Program-made: the position numbers and the translations under genes
The notes under the pieces: generated by a model
Database searches by the model: none
Told to the model about the DNA's origin: nothing
Seen by the model: the letters and a program-made list of their open reading frames with translations, nothing else
NCBI GenBank assembly: GCA_024704765.1
Contig: JAKMXF010000314.1
Coordinates: 298,630-362,629 of the forward strand
Reading direction: 5' to 3'
Origin: Oopsacas minuta
Taxonomy: Eukaryota > Porifera > Hexactinellida > Lyssacinosida > Leucopsacidae
Length of the DNA stretch: 64,000 nt
Shown: positions 23,662 through 33,934 of the stretch, piece after piece
Layout: each line of letters opens with the position of its first letter
Position numbering within the stretch: the first letter of the stretch is position 1

Positions 23662-24850
23662 CAGGGGCATTCAATAAATACTAATCATACCATACTAAAA
23701 CTATAAATACTTCTATTAAGTTGGTAACTTTTGCTATGAATATTCAAAGTAGTCTCCTTTATACGCAACAACTGAATTTAGCCTTTAATCCAATTTTCAA
23801 AGGTCTTCCTGTACTCATCCTTGGCTATGACATTAAGGTATCTGTAAATTGCCCGACCAAGGCTGAGCTGATCCTCAAATTCGCGTCCGGAGAGGTCATC
23901 TTTGAGTTTTCTAAACAGCCAGAAGTCACATGGGGCTATATCAGGGGAGTAAGGTGGATGTGGAACCTCGTGCATACCCATATCTTTAATTTTTTGCCCT
24001 ACAGCCAAAGATTTATGCGGTCTAGCATTATCGTGCAAAATTTTGAGACCACGAGTTCCAGTCTTGGACGACGCTCAAGATAATGTTTTTCGACCTCAGG
24101 CAACACCACATCTGCGTAAAATTGTCCTATGAGTGACTGACCTTTGTGAACAGGGATTTGGACTACAGGCCCTAGGCCATCGAAAAATATGCAGACCAGA
24201 CCTCCGAGGCACGGAAGTCGGACACAAACAGCTGGGGTACCTCTCCCTTCTTTAGCCATAGCCTGCCATCTTGTTTTCTGATCGGTGGTTTGAATTGTAT
24301 CCATGTTTCATCTCCTGTTACTATCTCTAATAACTGCCTAGGGTCACTCCCTTCATAAATTTCAAGGTTTTCCTTAACCATTTGGAGTCTCGCGGCCTTT
24401 TGTGGAAAAGTTAAGCGATGTGGTACCCATCGCACTTGAACCTTCCTCAGTTCCAAATCCGCTTTCAGATTGTGTACACTTCCTGTTGAAATGCCAACAT
24501 AGTTAGCTACCTCCTCAACCGAAAAGTTCGGAAAAGACTCGACATATTCCTTTACTTCACTCAATTTGTCATTGTTGGTCGCCAGTTTTGGTGCTCCAGG
24601 ACGAGGGGCGTCTTGGATAGAAGTCCTACCTTCCCTAAATAGGCTCACCCACCTTCTGACAGTTGAATACGATAAAGTATCTTCTCTACATATCGTTGCC
24701 AACTCGTCATGAATAGACTTTAGAGGGATTTCGAGAATAGTTCGAAATTTGATGTACGTTCATTATTCAAGTTCCGAAATTTTTGGACAAGAAGCCATGA
24801 AAAATGTAAAGAAGAAAAATGTAGGTTTCTAAAAATAACTGAAACTTGGG
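23662..24850 (-). mobile_element. Mariner element, 5' end lost
   Basis: The 3' end starts at 23662 after a TA with CAGGGGCATTCAATAAATAC, a relative of the TIR at 10350. The transposase reads on the minus strand away from it up to an ATG at 24798. The matching 5' TIR is not present within the next few hundred bases, and sequence of the integrase gene begins by 24893. The element is therefore truncated at its 5' side, and the upper boundary given is approximate. Confidence 0.85.
23778..24798 (-). pseudogene. Mariner DD34D transposase, broken
   Basis: After the ATG at 24798, two stops lie within the first 15 codons. YIKFRTIL then matches the start of the mariner at 10538. The best preserved part (24172-24702) has STVRRW, the PRPGAP linker, a second helix-turn-helix and VTGDETW with the first catalytic Asp. 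A frame change leads through a middle part to LHDNARPH (second Asp) and PHPPYSPDIAPCDFWLF (third Asp), which are 34 residues apart. The C-terminus ends in yet another frame with KGDYFE. About half a dozen lesions make it inactive. Confidence 0.92.
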
Positions 24851-24892
24851 AAATAATTAAGTGATCAACTCTCTCTAAGTTTATCCCACCAG

Positions 24893-27770
24893 AAATCAAG
24901 AGTGATCGCTACAGAAAGAAGAAGTTTGTCAGAAACTGCAAAGGGATCTACTTTCAAGAGATAAGCTAATGAAGGCATATTCCTGAATGATATTTTTGAT
25001 TTACACTTATTTCCGAGACATAATTAGAAATCTTAAGGCAATTACATATCTGCGAGGAGGCAGATATGTAGTTGCCTCATTAAATTTGCGTACCATAGGG
25101 AGATGAGAAGGGCGAAAACGCTAGGGTACTCTTCTGTCCCTCAATGCTACCCACAACCTCTGAGTTTAACTAAAATAATTTTCTTGTAGATTTTCAGAAA
25201 GAAAAATGGCTGTGTGAAATCCTTGGAGATTCCACTAGTCTCAGAAATTGACAACATTATCGGATTCTACCACAATGTCACTCATCTTGGAATCAACACT
25301 ACCATTGATGGAATCCGAAACAAATATGATTGGAATGGCATATACAATGATGTTGGATCCTACGTGAGTTACTAAATTACTTATTTCTTTCATATATGAT
25401 TTTCCAAGAAAATGTGGCTAAGAACACAGACTTACCAACCCTCCAGGGATCCCTGGATTACAAATTTTGAAATTCCAGATAAATTTGCAAAAGGGGTTGT
25501 TAAGTCTGAGAACAGCATGTATTTTATAGTTTGAGGTTATTCACCTTGTAATTATTCTACTGTATAGAGCTTTATTTGTGTGATTGTAAAATTAATATTG
25601 TGTGATCTGATGATATTTAGTATACCGGTATACCATTTTATTATATGGAAATCTATTTATGCGGTGCAACCAACCAACCATGTATCTAACAACTAATGAT
25701 CCTTGCGGTAGTTAGTAATTGGGATAGGTAGTGGGAGTATTTCACAAAAACATATTTGCCAACCTGAGTGAAGAAAAAGCGGGACGGGATGCTAATTTAG
25801 TGGGAGACCTGAACGTAGCAAATTATATTAGACTGGACTGCAAACTGACAATTAAATCATTTCCCGTTCTAGATCCGAACTTACCATGACTGTCAAACCT
25901 CTGCTGCTCTACCTCCTCAGCTACAGCGAGAGCTTAAACCTATTCCTCCTCCTGAAGAACCATGGTGTCATTGTGGAATTGATCTCATATGCAATATGCC
26001 TCGCACTGTACTTGGATTTCAGCACATTCTTGTCATCGTGTGCTACCTGAGTAAATTTGTAATTGCCCGACCACTCAAGACAAAAACTTCTAAGGAAATA
26101 TTGGATTGTTTACAGAAATTTATCTCTCATTCGGTGTACCTAACATCCTCCAACATGATCAGGGAACAGATTCTCTACAAGGTAACTCATATTTTTACAT
26201 ACTCGAGATTAGTAATTGTAAATACACCAAGTAAGTTATTCCCGATACACAATGCAACTTACTATATTGGATATACGTACGTAACATGTTGCATTGTCAA
26301 TTGTCAGCGCATTGCTTCAATATATACCCTGGTAGGATATTGTGCGTCCTGATGGCCATATTTAAGAAACCGTGTGGAAAATTAGATTTTAATGTATGTT
26401 AAATACTAATAAATAAGAATTTACGAATTAATGCTACTAACTTCGGGAGGAAAATTTACCTTATTATTCGTTTTATCTTTCTAACTATTGTTAACAAGAC
26501 TAAATACATGTGCGTAGTAGATTGTTATCGTTCTCTTATTTACTTTCAAAATAGGAATTTCAAGAATTTCACAAAAAGATAAATGTCAACACCAGAAGAA
26601 CCACAGCATACCACCCCGAAAGAAACGGACTTGTTGAGTCACACAACAAAATATTGAAAACGTGAGTATTGATGCTAAATATAAATATATATATATTCCA
26701 AGCCTAACATACGTTTAATACACGCCGTTTATACTTAGATAGCTTTGAATCAATTTAACACTTTTTACAAATAGAAAAATCAACAAGATGCAATCTGATG
26801 GGGACACTGAATGGACAGAGAAATTACAGACAACAGTACTAGCAGCAAATACTCAAACCAAAATCTCTACAAGCTACACACCCATTTATCTCATGTTTGG
26901 GAGAGACTATGATTCATCTAGCCTTCTCAATCTTATCACTTCTCCAACTAACCCCGGATTACTAACCGAAGCTGATATCTCAGAGGCAGAAGTATCAGAA
27001 GATGAGAATATCCAAATGGATGCAAACGAACCACGTCCATTTGACTTTCCCATAATTGATAACGAATGGATAGAAAATCTTTCTTCCACACGTATAGCTG
27101 ACAGGATGACTGATATTGAAAACATCAAGGCAGGTCAGAAAGTTCAAAAGAATACATATGACAGCAAAGTTAAACACAACAGGTAAGTAATAACGAAACA
27201 CATCCTTGTTGTGATGTAACATGTTGGAATTTGATACATCATCTCTTACAAAAATTAAATTAAATTCACTGACTGTTGTATAATCAGGTAAACATGAAAT
27301 AGTCTTGAATCGGAACTAATTTATTGTTCCCTCAATTATATGAATTCTTAAATTCCAAAACACTTACTTTTAGTTATAAAATTAGCATCATTAGAAACTG
27401 TACGTAATTGGCACATTATAATTCTTTGTATAATCATTGTTTTAACTTTAGATCAGAATTTGTGGAAGGAGATGAAGTACTTGTACATAATATAAAGAAA
27501 GCCAAGCGACTCCCAGGAACAAAAGATGCAAAGAAATATTTGGGACCATATACGATAGAGAAAGTTAAACCAAGCCACCTAGTTGCTCGCAAAGACCCAG
27601 ATAGCAAAACAACAAAATTACCTATCCATCTATCAAGAAAATATCATTCTCGCATGAGCGAAAAAAGGCAGGTTCGAACGAAGACAGGCAAATCAAAGAA
27701 GCCCAAAGATCTTGCAAATTCCCTTCTAGCGGTAAATATATTAGCGAGACAATATTGTACTGAACTATAA
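24893..27770 (+). pseudogene. Multi-exon integrase gene (Ginger-like or gypsy-integrase-derived), decayed
   Basis: Six exons can be followed on the plus strand: 24893-24960, 25190-25363, 25873-26181, 26555-26661, 26775-27182, 27452-27770. Four introns show GT..AG with agreeing phases. The first donor reads ATAAGC where GTAAGC is expected. Exons 1-3 give the integrase zinc-binding region (KKKFVRNC, then FYH...THLG, NKYDWNGIYNDVGSY, HDCQTS); one zinc-binding Cys is replaced by Tyr. Exon 3 carries the catalytic core (GIDLI with Asp 1, YLSKFVIARPLKTKTSKE, QHDQG with Asp 2). Exon 4 carries EFQEF and TTAYHPERNGLVESHNK with the Glu region. Exon 5 continues the fold (TSYTPIYLMFGRD), and exon 6 has a GPY/F-like end (KKYLGPYTIEKV). 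Small deletions in exon 3 (near 26132 and 26172) shift the frame and then restore it. Introns are unusual in retroelement integrases but known for Ginger DNA transposons and captured integrases. No terminal repeats were found. Confidence 0.85.
25036..25077. repeat. 18-bp-arm hairpin in the first intron of the integrase gene
   Basis: AGGCAATTACATATCTGC (25036-25053) pairs with GCAGATATGTAGTTGCCT (25060-25077) with one T/C difference (a G-U pair in RNA) and a six-base loop. It may be a tiny foldback or a stem in transcripts. Confidence 0.7.
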
Positions 27771-27774
27771 CTAA

Positions 27775-28780
27775 TTGATTCAGCCCATGATTAAGTACAT
27801 ATAAACTAGTTGTGTTCTGTATTGATTCGATTAATACGTAATAGCAATCCTACATTTATATGTTTATTATGTATTTAGATTCTTTGGATGATATATTGAA
27901 CCTGGATACCATGGAAGAAACATTTTAAACACTGCAACAACACTCAATCTATGAAAATATCGATTCTGAGCTACTTCAATTGAACCCTGAATACTATCAG
28001 CCCTTGTCAATAACGCCTACTTAACCCAACTACATGAGAAACTTGCTACAAAAGCTGCACACATAAACAAGGTGAGGTTAACGCTAAACGTTTAGCGTTA
28101 GGGGGTGGTTGTAAGAGGGAGGAGGAGGCCACCACAGCTGACTTATTTGGTTTATAGAAATCTAGTGTTTCCAGGAGTATGCAGCGTGCCAGAGGCTCGC
28201 GGTTTTCACTTCCACTCTATATGTGCATCAACATTATACCCAGACTCCCGTAACAAATGCATAGTCTACACTTGTCCACTAGATGAACATATTTCAGTGG
28301 TATATTCCTTAAAGCCTGTTAGGAAGTATAGAGAAATGGGCAAAGATGAACTCGCCTACAATTCATACTTAAGACATTCCGAATATTCATTATCATACTA
28401 ATGCTTGTAAAATTTTTGTTATTTGATAGAATATATTGCAATATATAGGTTGAAGTTAAATTATATTATTCATTATGAGTTATTAAACACAATTAACAAA
28501 TACCAACCACCTTCTGTCCAAGTACTATTATTATAAAATATTTATATACACTGTCTAATTTGGCATTTTGGACAATTATACATATTGTAAATTTGTAATA
28601 CGTAGTGGGAACATAGTTTACATGTTATCAAACAAATTCACTACTTTCTAGAATCCAACTCTAAATTGACTTGTTTATTCAGTTACGTATACGTATGGCA
28701 AGTCTAAAGTTGAATTACATTATGTACATTTAGTGGTAATCACATAATGAAAGTATATGACAGAAAAGTAAGATTACTTT
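27775..28780. other. Region 3' of the integrase gene
   Basis: After the stop at 27770 there is an acceptor-like TATTTAG at 27878, followed by an acidic stretch (DSLDDILNLDT) in one frame. It could be a further exon, but the phase does not fit the visible donor. A 98-codon open stretch at 28105-28401 has no recognised domain. The rest looks anonymous. Confidence 0.35.
28079..28100. repeat. Perfect 22-bp palindrome
   Basis: TAACGCTAAAC at 28079-28089 is followed directly by its exact reverse complement at 28090-28100, with no spacer. A G-rich stretch follows. It resembles an operator-type site for a dimeric protein, but no function can be assigned. Confidence 0.85.
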
Positions 28781-28782
28781 AG

Positions 28783-28872
28783 AGTCAAAATCCTACGACA
28801 ATAATACATTATATGCGGGTCAAAATCCTACGACAATAATATATTATATGCGGGTTAAAATCCTACACAACA
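28783..28872. repeat. 35-bp tandem repeat, ~2.5 copies
   Basis: The unit starting GTCAAAATCCTACGACAATA and ending ATATGCGG repeats at 28784, 28819 and 28854 (third copy partial, with GTTAAAATCCTAC). Units are almost identical, so the expansion is recent. It ends about 50 bp before the MULE target duplication. Confidence 0.88.
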
Positions 28873-28923
28873 GCCTCACTTTTAATGCTACAATTACTCA
28901 TTATTTATTTACATTATCAAAAG

Positions 28924-29410
28924 GCATCTGTATATTTTGATCGAATTCTTTGTAGAACTTTGATCAAATTTTCTTATGTCGACTTTGATCGAATGATGAA
29001 AAGGCAAATTTTGATCAAAGTTCTACTAAAATGTCTTCAGTCGAACTTTGATCGAAAAATGAGAATTTTGATCGAAAAATGTAGAACTTTGATCAAAAAT
29101 GTGGAACTTTGATCAAAATTGTCGAACTTTGAAAGAAAAATTAGAACTTTGATTAAAAATATAAAAGTTTGATCGAAAATGAGAACTTTGATCGAATAAT
29201 GTAGAACTTTGATCAAAAATGTAGAACTTTGATCGTAAAATGAGTACTTATATTTATCACATAAATATCACGAGTTATATAATTTGGTTAACTAACATGA
29301 GATTTCTTTTTATTGATTCGGGAACTAGTGTTTAAGTGCAAAATAACTGTGATAGAAATCAGCCCAATAGAAGTTACGTCACCAAAAATTATTGATTGAA
29401 CGATTAATAC
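28924..29410. repeat. Left terminal inverted repeat of the MULE, minisatellite-expanded
   Basis: After the 50-bp outer part, about a dozen variants of TAGAACTTTGATCAAAAATG (around 20 bp) follow through about 29240, alternating GATCAA and GATCGA. The inner part (GAGTACTT.TATTT.TCACAT, then AAATATCACG and the word GGTTAACTAACAT) again matches the right arm inverted, up to the AACGATTAAT block near 29410. Subterminal arrays of short motifs are usual transposase-binding regions, which is what I infer here. Confidence 0.88.
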
Positions 29411-29645
29411 GTGTTATACGTAATAAGTCTTCACTGAAAGAAGTATTAAACAACTTAGGATGGAACACATATGACACATATATTACTTCTACATTCCAAT
29501 AGCATTGGGTAATGTAACTATAAAGTAATATTCGCTACCTAACTTTAGATAATATACCATCACTAAACTACAATATATTATCACACTAACCTAATTCCAA
29601 TATTCAGTTAAAACTGACATGTAAAACGTTGAATTGACTTTGCTA

Positions 29646-29990
29646 TTAGAAAATCTGCATCTTGTTCATTATAATAGAATGACAAACTGGGCATCTATCA
29701 CCTAGCGTAAAATTCAGTTCACAATTTCCGCATACATTAGCATGTCCACAAGGTATGAAGACAAACGTTAAATCTCTACTGTTCAAACAAATGATACACG
29801 GATCCTTCACCATTGATTCTTCATCGCTTGAACTATCAGAAGTTTCATCTATACTTTCTTCCAATCCCGTTGATCGCGAATAAGTCCAAAATTGCGGATT
29901 ACCAATAGTATTTGAAATTTCTAAAATATATTCTAGCGATGTGCATTCTTTTCTTCGAAGTTTTTCTACATTTGTTCCTAATTTTCTCAT
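29646..29990 (-). CDS. RING-finger (C3HC4) C-terminal part of the MULE protein
   Basis: The 114-codon open stretch ends in CIICLNSRDLTFVFIPCGH, followed by a Cys pair in HANVCGNCE and a last pair in DRCPVCH. That is C-x2-C, C-x-H, C-x2-C and C-x2-C, the full C3HC4 set, in the spacing of inhibitor-of-apoptosis-type RINGs. Such domains bind ubiquitin-conjugating enzymes. An acidic Ser/Glu-rich linker (SDSSSDEES) precedes it. All eight metal ligands are kept although the upstream frame is broken. It lies within the TIRs, so it belongs to the element. I infer that it was fused to the transposase, because the transposase reading continues into this DNA in a neighbouring frame. Confidence 0.85.
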   Translation of the reverse strand: MRKLGTNVEKLRRKECTSLEYILEISNTIGNPQFWTYSRSTGLEESIDETSDSSSDEESMVKDPCIICLNSRDLTFVFIPCGHANVCGNCELNFTLGDRCPVCHSIIMNKMQIF

Positions 29991-31251
29991 TATTTATATC
30001 CTTTGCACTTCGCTCGCCAATTTCTAGGCTATTCTTCATTCTCTGGTATTCAATATCATATTTTTTCAGTGTCTTTTCGAGACATCCCATAAATGCCCAT
30101 AGGTTAGGCTTTTTTACACGGATGAGAGACTTTAAACCCTGATGATATACTTCAGAACAGTTATTAGTTGTTTGAATAGGATGGGATATTGATAAATCAT
30201 TTCTGTTAATCCATTCTTTCTTTATGTAACTCTAAAGCCTTTGAAGATTAATAATCTCATGATCATTCATATTTTGTAGAGTAACTCCAGATAACAATCT
30301 ATAGACTGGAAGAATTTCTTCTTTAGGTAACATGGGAAGTACCATAACAGACCTGACCTATCCATTAAACTCAGAGTTCTTTGTATACGAAGAAGTGAGA
30401 TGTAGCTTTGTTAACCTTTTCCAAATAGCACTCGAAAAATGAAACAGGCATCCTGATACTTCTATCGAATTGAAAGCTGTGCGAAATGAATTTCTTGAAG
30501 CCCTTTCATAGTCACCTACAGCTAATTTTGGTTCGAAATCAGGCATAAATTCTGTGTTACGCTATGCAGAACAGCGTCATAGAGAGATTCTGATTTTTTT
30601 GACATTAAAATATGTATGGCTGGCAAAACATGATGACCTTCTTGTAGGAAAATAGTAAACAACTGGGTAAAATAATTTGGGGACAACAAAAAATGTTGCG
30701 TCAAAATTGATCACATCAGCATTTTTCAGAGATTCAAACATAAGATCAGACCAGAATAAAGCTGCAAAGCCTTCTGATGAGATTATCATTGTTCGGAAAA
30801 AGTTTGCAAATCGTGTTTGTTTGATCATTACTCCAAATTGTTCAGGAGTTAGAGGATTCGCTGGTAATTTAAATCTTCTTCTTTTAACCATCGTATTTCG
30901 AACACTGCGATAACTCACTAATGCACTTGCTTGATCCGTAGAAGTCACATCATCAAAGATTTCCCTTAGAGTTCCTGTTGACGATTCTGCAGCACGTTTG
31001 ATTCTATTATTCAGAACTATTACACTGGATCCGTAGGAGGCTTCAGTATGATAATGATCTTTTTTTCGGTAAAAAAGATTAGTTGTGAGATCAATTCGCC
31101 CTGTACCATGACATTCAGTTTCTTTGCACCTCCACAGGGCACACCTCAAATAAATGGATGTTGAGGACGAGGAGGACTGAATATATCGAAAGCTTTGACA
31201 TTCATAGTTAACAGAACCAATTTTTTTACCGTCAATAACACTATATTCCAT
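29646..31251 (-). pseudogene. FLYWCH-MULE transposase with C-terminal RING finger, broken
   Basis: The reading frame starts at an ATG at 31251. The N-terminal ~65 residues form a FLYWCH-type zinc finger (Cys pair around LRCALWRCKETECHGTG, then KKDHYH). The MULE catalytic region follows, with VINFDATFFVVPKLFYPVVY holding the first Asp. Frame changes lead to HILMSKK (30522-30704) and SGCLFHFSSAIWKRL (30358-30546), the usual FHF segment. The end region has HPIQTTNNCSEVYHQGLKSL and PNLWAFMGCLEK (about 30020-30190) with a stop before it. Another frame change runs into 114 codons ending in a RING finger (separate entry). Order and spacing show one original protein of about 530 residues. At least three frame breaks and one stop make it inactive. 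Confidence 0.88.
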
Positions 31252-31807
31252 TGATTGAGATGAATAAGAGCGATGTATGAAACATCGAAGAGTACTTTAG
31301 GAAAACGATGTAAACTATTGATAAGATAATTCGAAATACCACAGTAAAATATTCAAAGAAAATAAAGTTTGGGAAATCAGAACCATCGGAATTTTCTAGA
31401 AGTTAAAACAATTTCAATGGTAAATTAAATTGGCACAGAAGTGGTAAATCATGTCAGATCAAAAAATCGTATACCAAGATACAAATCTATAGGTCGCACA
31501 GACTCACACTGAACCCTTTGATAATTTTTAGCTCTTAATCGTAAACGGTGTGGCCTGGAGAACGAAAACGGAAACAAGAGACAAAAAAATACAAAACAAA
31601 TAAGCACTGAGATCAATACTGAGCCTCATACTAAAGTATAGTCGGGACAGGAAAAACTGCAAAATATATAGCTGAGCATCTAAGCCTATGGAATGATGTT
31701 TAAAGATGGGATATACACATTGAATCTGACACTAAATTTGCGATCGGAATAATCTAACAATGAGGTCAAAGTGATGATTTCAGATCAAAATAGTACACAT
31801 TAGATCG

Positions 31808-32064
31808 CATTAATTGTTCAACCAATAAATTCAGGTGACGCAACTTCTGTTGGGCTGATCTCTAACACAGTTATTTTGCACGTAAACACTAGTTCCCGAA
31901 TTGATTAAAGAAATCTTATGTTAGTTAACCAAATTAGATAACCCGTGATATTTATGTGACAAATACAAGTACTCATTTTTCGATCAAAGTTCTACATTTT
32001 CCGATCAAAGTTCCCATTTTTCGATCAAAGTTCTACAAAGAATTCGATCAAAATATACAGATGC
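31808..32064. repeat. Right terminal inverted repeat of the MULE
   Basis: This is the inverse of the left end, with only three GATCAAAGTTC units (31982-32040). From CATTAATTGTTCAACCAATA at 31808 to the tip at 32064 it matches the left arm inverted apart from the unit-number difference. Confidence 0.88.
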
Positions 32065-32404
32065 ATCAAAAGTAGCCGCTGAATGCGATGTTATCTATCA
32101 TTAATAGCAATATGAATTTCTGACTAAATTATCGATATAAACACAATGTTTTACAAATGATTCAATATGGTAAGGTAGTTGTATATCCATGGTTTACAAT
32201 ACAGTTCAAGGCTTCACTAAATGTCACTCAATCTATGAAAATAAGAGGGAAAACACTTGTGACAGAGACAAAATTGTAGAGATTTTCTGTGTAAATACAT
32301 AGAAACCAGTTTAAGGTTACAGCTCCCTTAACTCGGCGAACTGCACAACAGTAGAATCTTGTATTTGCGATAAGAAATAAAATTTCTCTTCTTGTACACA
32401 TATA

Positions 32405-32510
32405 CAGTCAACATCTGTTATCTCGAACCCTTAGAGGAAATCAAAATCTAAGGTATTCGAGATAACGAATGTTGAAGTTAGCGGCCATTCGAGATAGCAG
32501 ATGTCGACTG
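32405..32510. mobile_element. 106-bp MITE with ~23-bp TIRs
   Basis: CAGTCAACATCTGTTATCTC starts at 32405 after a TA, and its diverged inverse (GAGATAGCAGATGTCGACTG) closes the unit at 32510. The interior is also palindromic (TATTCGAGATAACGAATG). One TA is lost on the right (AA). There is no coding content. Confidence 0.72.
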
Positions 32511-32762
32511 AAGTACAATTATTTTCATTGTTTTTGAAGAGAATAGGCTGATATTTTTTAAGAGAAAATTTAAGAAGTTTTAATTGAACCATAAGTCCAA
32601 ATTAAGAAGAGTCCAGATCAAATCAAGTTGATAAAAGACCAAATTCATTTTTAAATTGATTCAAATAATTAAAAGAGTTTGCCTAACGGGAGATGAACAC
32701 CAATATGTATTGAAATACTGGATACAACATTCAAAAGTCGCTTTTCCAATAATCCTGAAAAC

Positions 32763-33930
32763 TTACCTCTTCAATTGCACGCCAATATGACTGAAAAGGC
32801 ACGATGTACTCCTTCGGCGGCATTTGTTGTCCTTGGTATCCCTTATCTTGCGAGATGAAAATTGTTCCACATTCGTTTGAGAATAATGGGGTATCATAAT
32901 AACCAAATTCATCTCTCCTCCAAACTTATGTATTTTCAAAATAGTCATATAACGAAAATGCGTCATTAGGAAATAGTTGCTTCAACCTTTCTAAAGAAGG
33001 TCCAACATGTTGAGGTAGTAGATACGCTAGAGCAGGTAGCATTCTGATAAGTTCAGAAAAGTCATGATCGTGTAGATAGCGAGTTTGCACAGAAGAAAAC
33101 AAAATATTCTAAAAAGTTTTTCAATATAAATGGCAAATGGAACTTCCAGACTGTTCTTTCCCTATTCGCGCAACTTTAAATGATCCATAGATAAACAGGC
33201 GGAGTATATCCATTCAGAGATAAACATCTGATTCCTTGTGTCTTTGTCTGGCTCCCAGGCAAGAGTTTGTCTACTATAGGAAGATGTTTGTCCGAACTTT
33301 AACCCACAGCATCTTATAGGATATTTTGAAAAAGCTGCCATTAATACATTCCGAGCGGTTTGGCATTCGACTTTGTTTTTGGGATGTTTTTTCATCTATC
33401 TCAGGCTATGTATAGAAAGGTGCAAGAAGTTGGATGCACAGAAAATAATAATGGTGTCTGGAATCGTAAATAAAAACGCTCTTCCCCCTAGGGTTTTCAG
33501 ATTTTTATCTATGGTCAGGTCGAGAAGGAAAGTAGGTTGCGAGCTGGTCTTACTTTTGGTCAAGTTTCTTAAGACTATTTTCAGCAGGCCAAAATGTTTA
33601 AGCAAGCTCAGACAAATCGCCAGAAGCTTAGGCTCTTATCCGATGTGAATTGCCTTCAGTTTCTCGAGCACGTCTCTTAATACCTGCACAGAATTTAGAC
33701 ACTTCTTCAGTGACGACCTCTGGGCCTTGTCAGTGTTGGCCCAGTTTTAAGGACTTTTGTAGTTTTTGTGTGTAGAAGTCTGGAGCAATCTTTTACCTGA
33801 CAACGCCACTGGGCCTTTACTATATCCTCGTGGTGGAAATTGAATATGAATCCTTCATACGATAATTTGTCACGCCCTCGAAGGATTTTATCAATCGATA
33901 ATCACATTGCTCGATAGTGTGCCAGTATTC
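32763..33930 (-). pseudogene. Second MULE transposase remnant with FLYWCH finger
   Basis: Reading the minus strand from 33930, one frame gives GRDKLSYEGFIFNFHHEDIV, then WRCQVKDCSRLLHT, a FLYWCH-type zinc finger. Downstream after stops and frame changes come RAFLFTIP..IIFCASNFLHL and a Cys-containing block (KYPIRCCGLKFGQ). The MULE C-terminal pattern HDHDFSELIRMLPALAYLLP, then LFPNDAFSLYDYFEN and PLFSNE follows. It differs from the neighbouring complete MULE in sequence, so it is another family member. A splice-donor-like GTAAGT follows its last residues at 32763. No terminal repeats were identified. Very decayed. Confidence 0.65.
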
Positions 33931-33934
33931 TGAG

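Larger units (their letters stand above)
28924..32064 (-). mobile_element. Complete MULE transposon, 3141 bp, with 8-bp target duplication
   Basis: ATCAAAAG occurs exactly at 28916-28923 and 32065-32072, the 8-bp direct target duplication expected for Mutator-like elements. Immediately inside, GCATCTGTATATTTTGATCG and its continuation appear at the left end, and the inverse appears at the right end. The inverted repeats extend about 257 bp on the right (31808-32064) and about 487 bp on the left (28924-29410). The left is longer because a GATCAAAGTTC minisatellite has expanded there. The interior carries one minus-strand gene with FLYWCH, MULE transposase and RING parts. The ends are well kept, though the gene is broken. 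Confidence 0.93.

Noticed and set aside
26907-27222. Minus-strand open stretches over the integrase exon 5
   Set aside because: They are shadows of the plus-strand coding exon, whose domain matches and splice phases are clear.
28090-28106. TTAGCGTTAGGGGG as a telomere-like sequence
   Set aside because: A single TTAGGG-like word does not make a telomeric array.
28105-28401. 98-codon open stretch after the integrase gene
   Set aside because: It contains GC-rich words and Cys residues but no recognisable domain. It is not in phase with the last integrase exon, and no start or splice signal supports it.
30677-30913. Plus-strand open stretch across the MULE gene
   Set aside because: Opposite-strand shadow of the FLYWCH/MULE frame.
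28924-32064. CRISPR array (regular short repeats)
   Set aside because: The repeats are direct tandem units without unique spacers, lie in transposon ends and occur in an animal-type genome.
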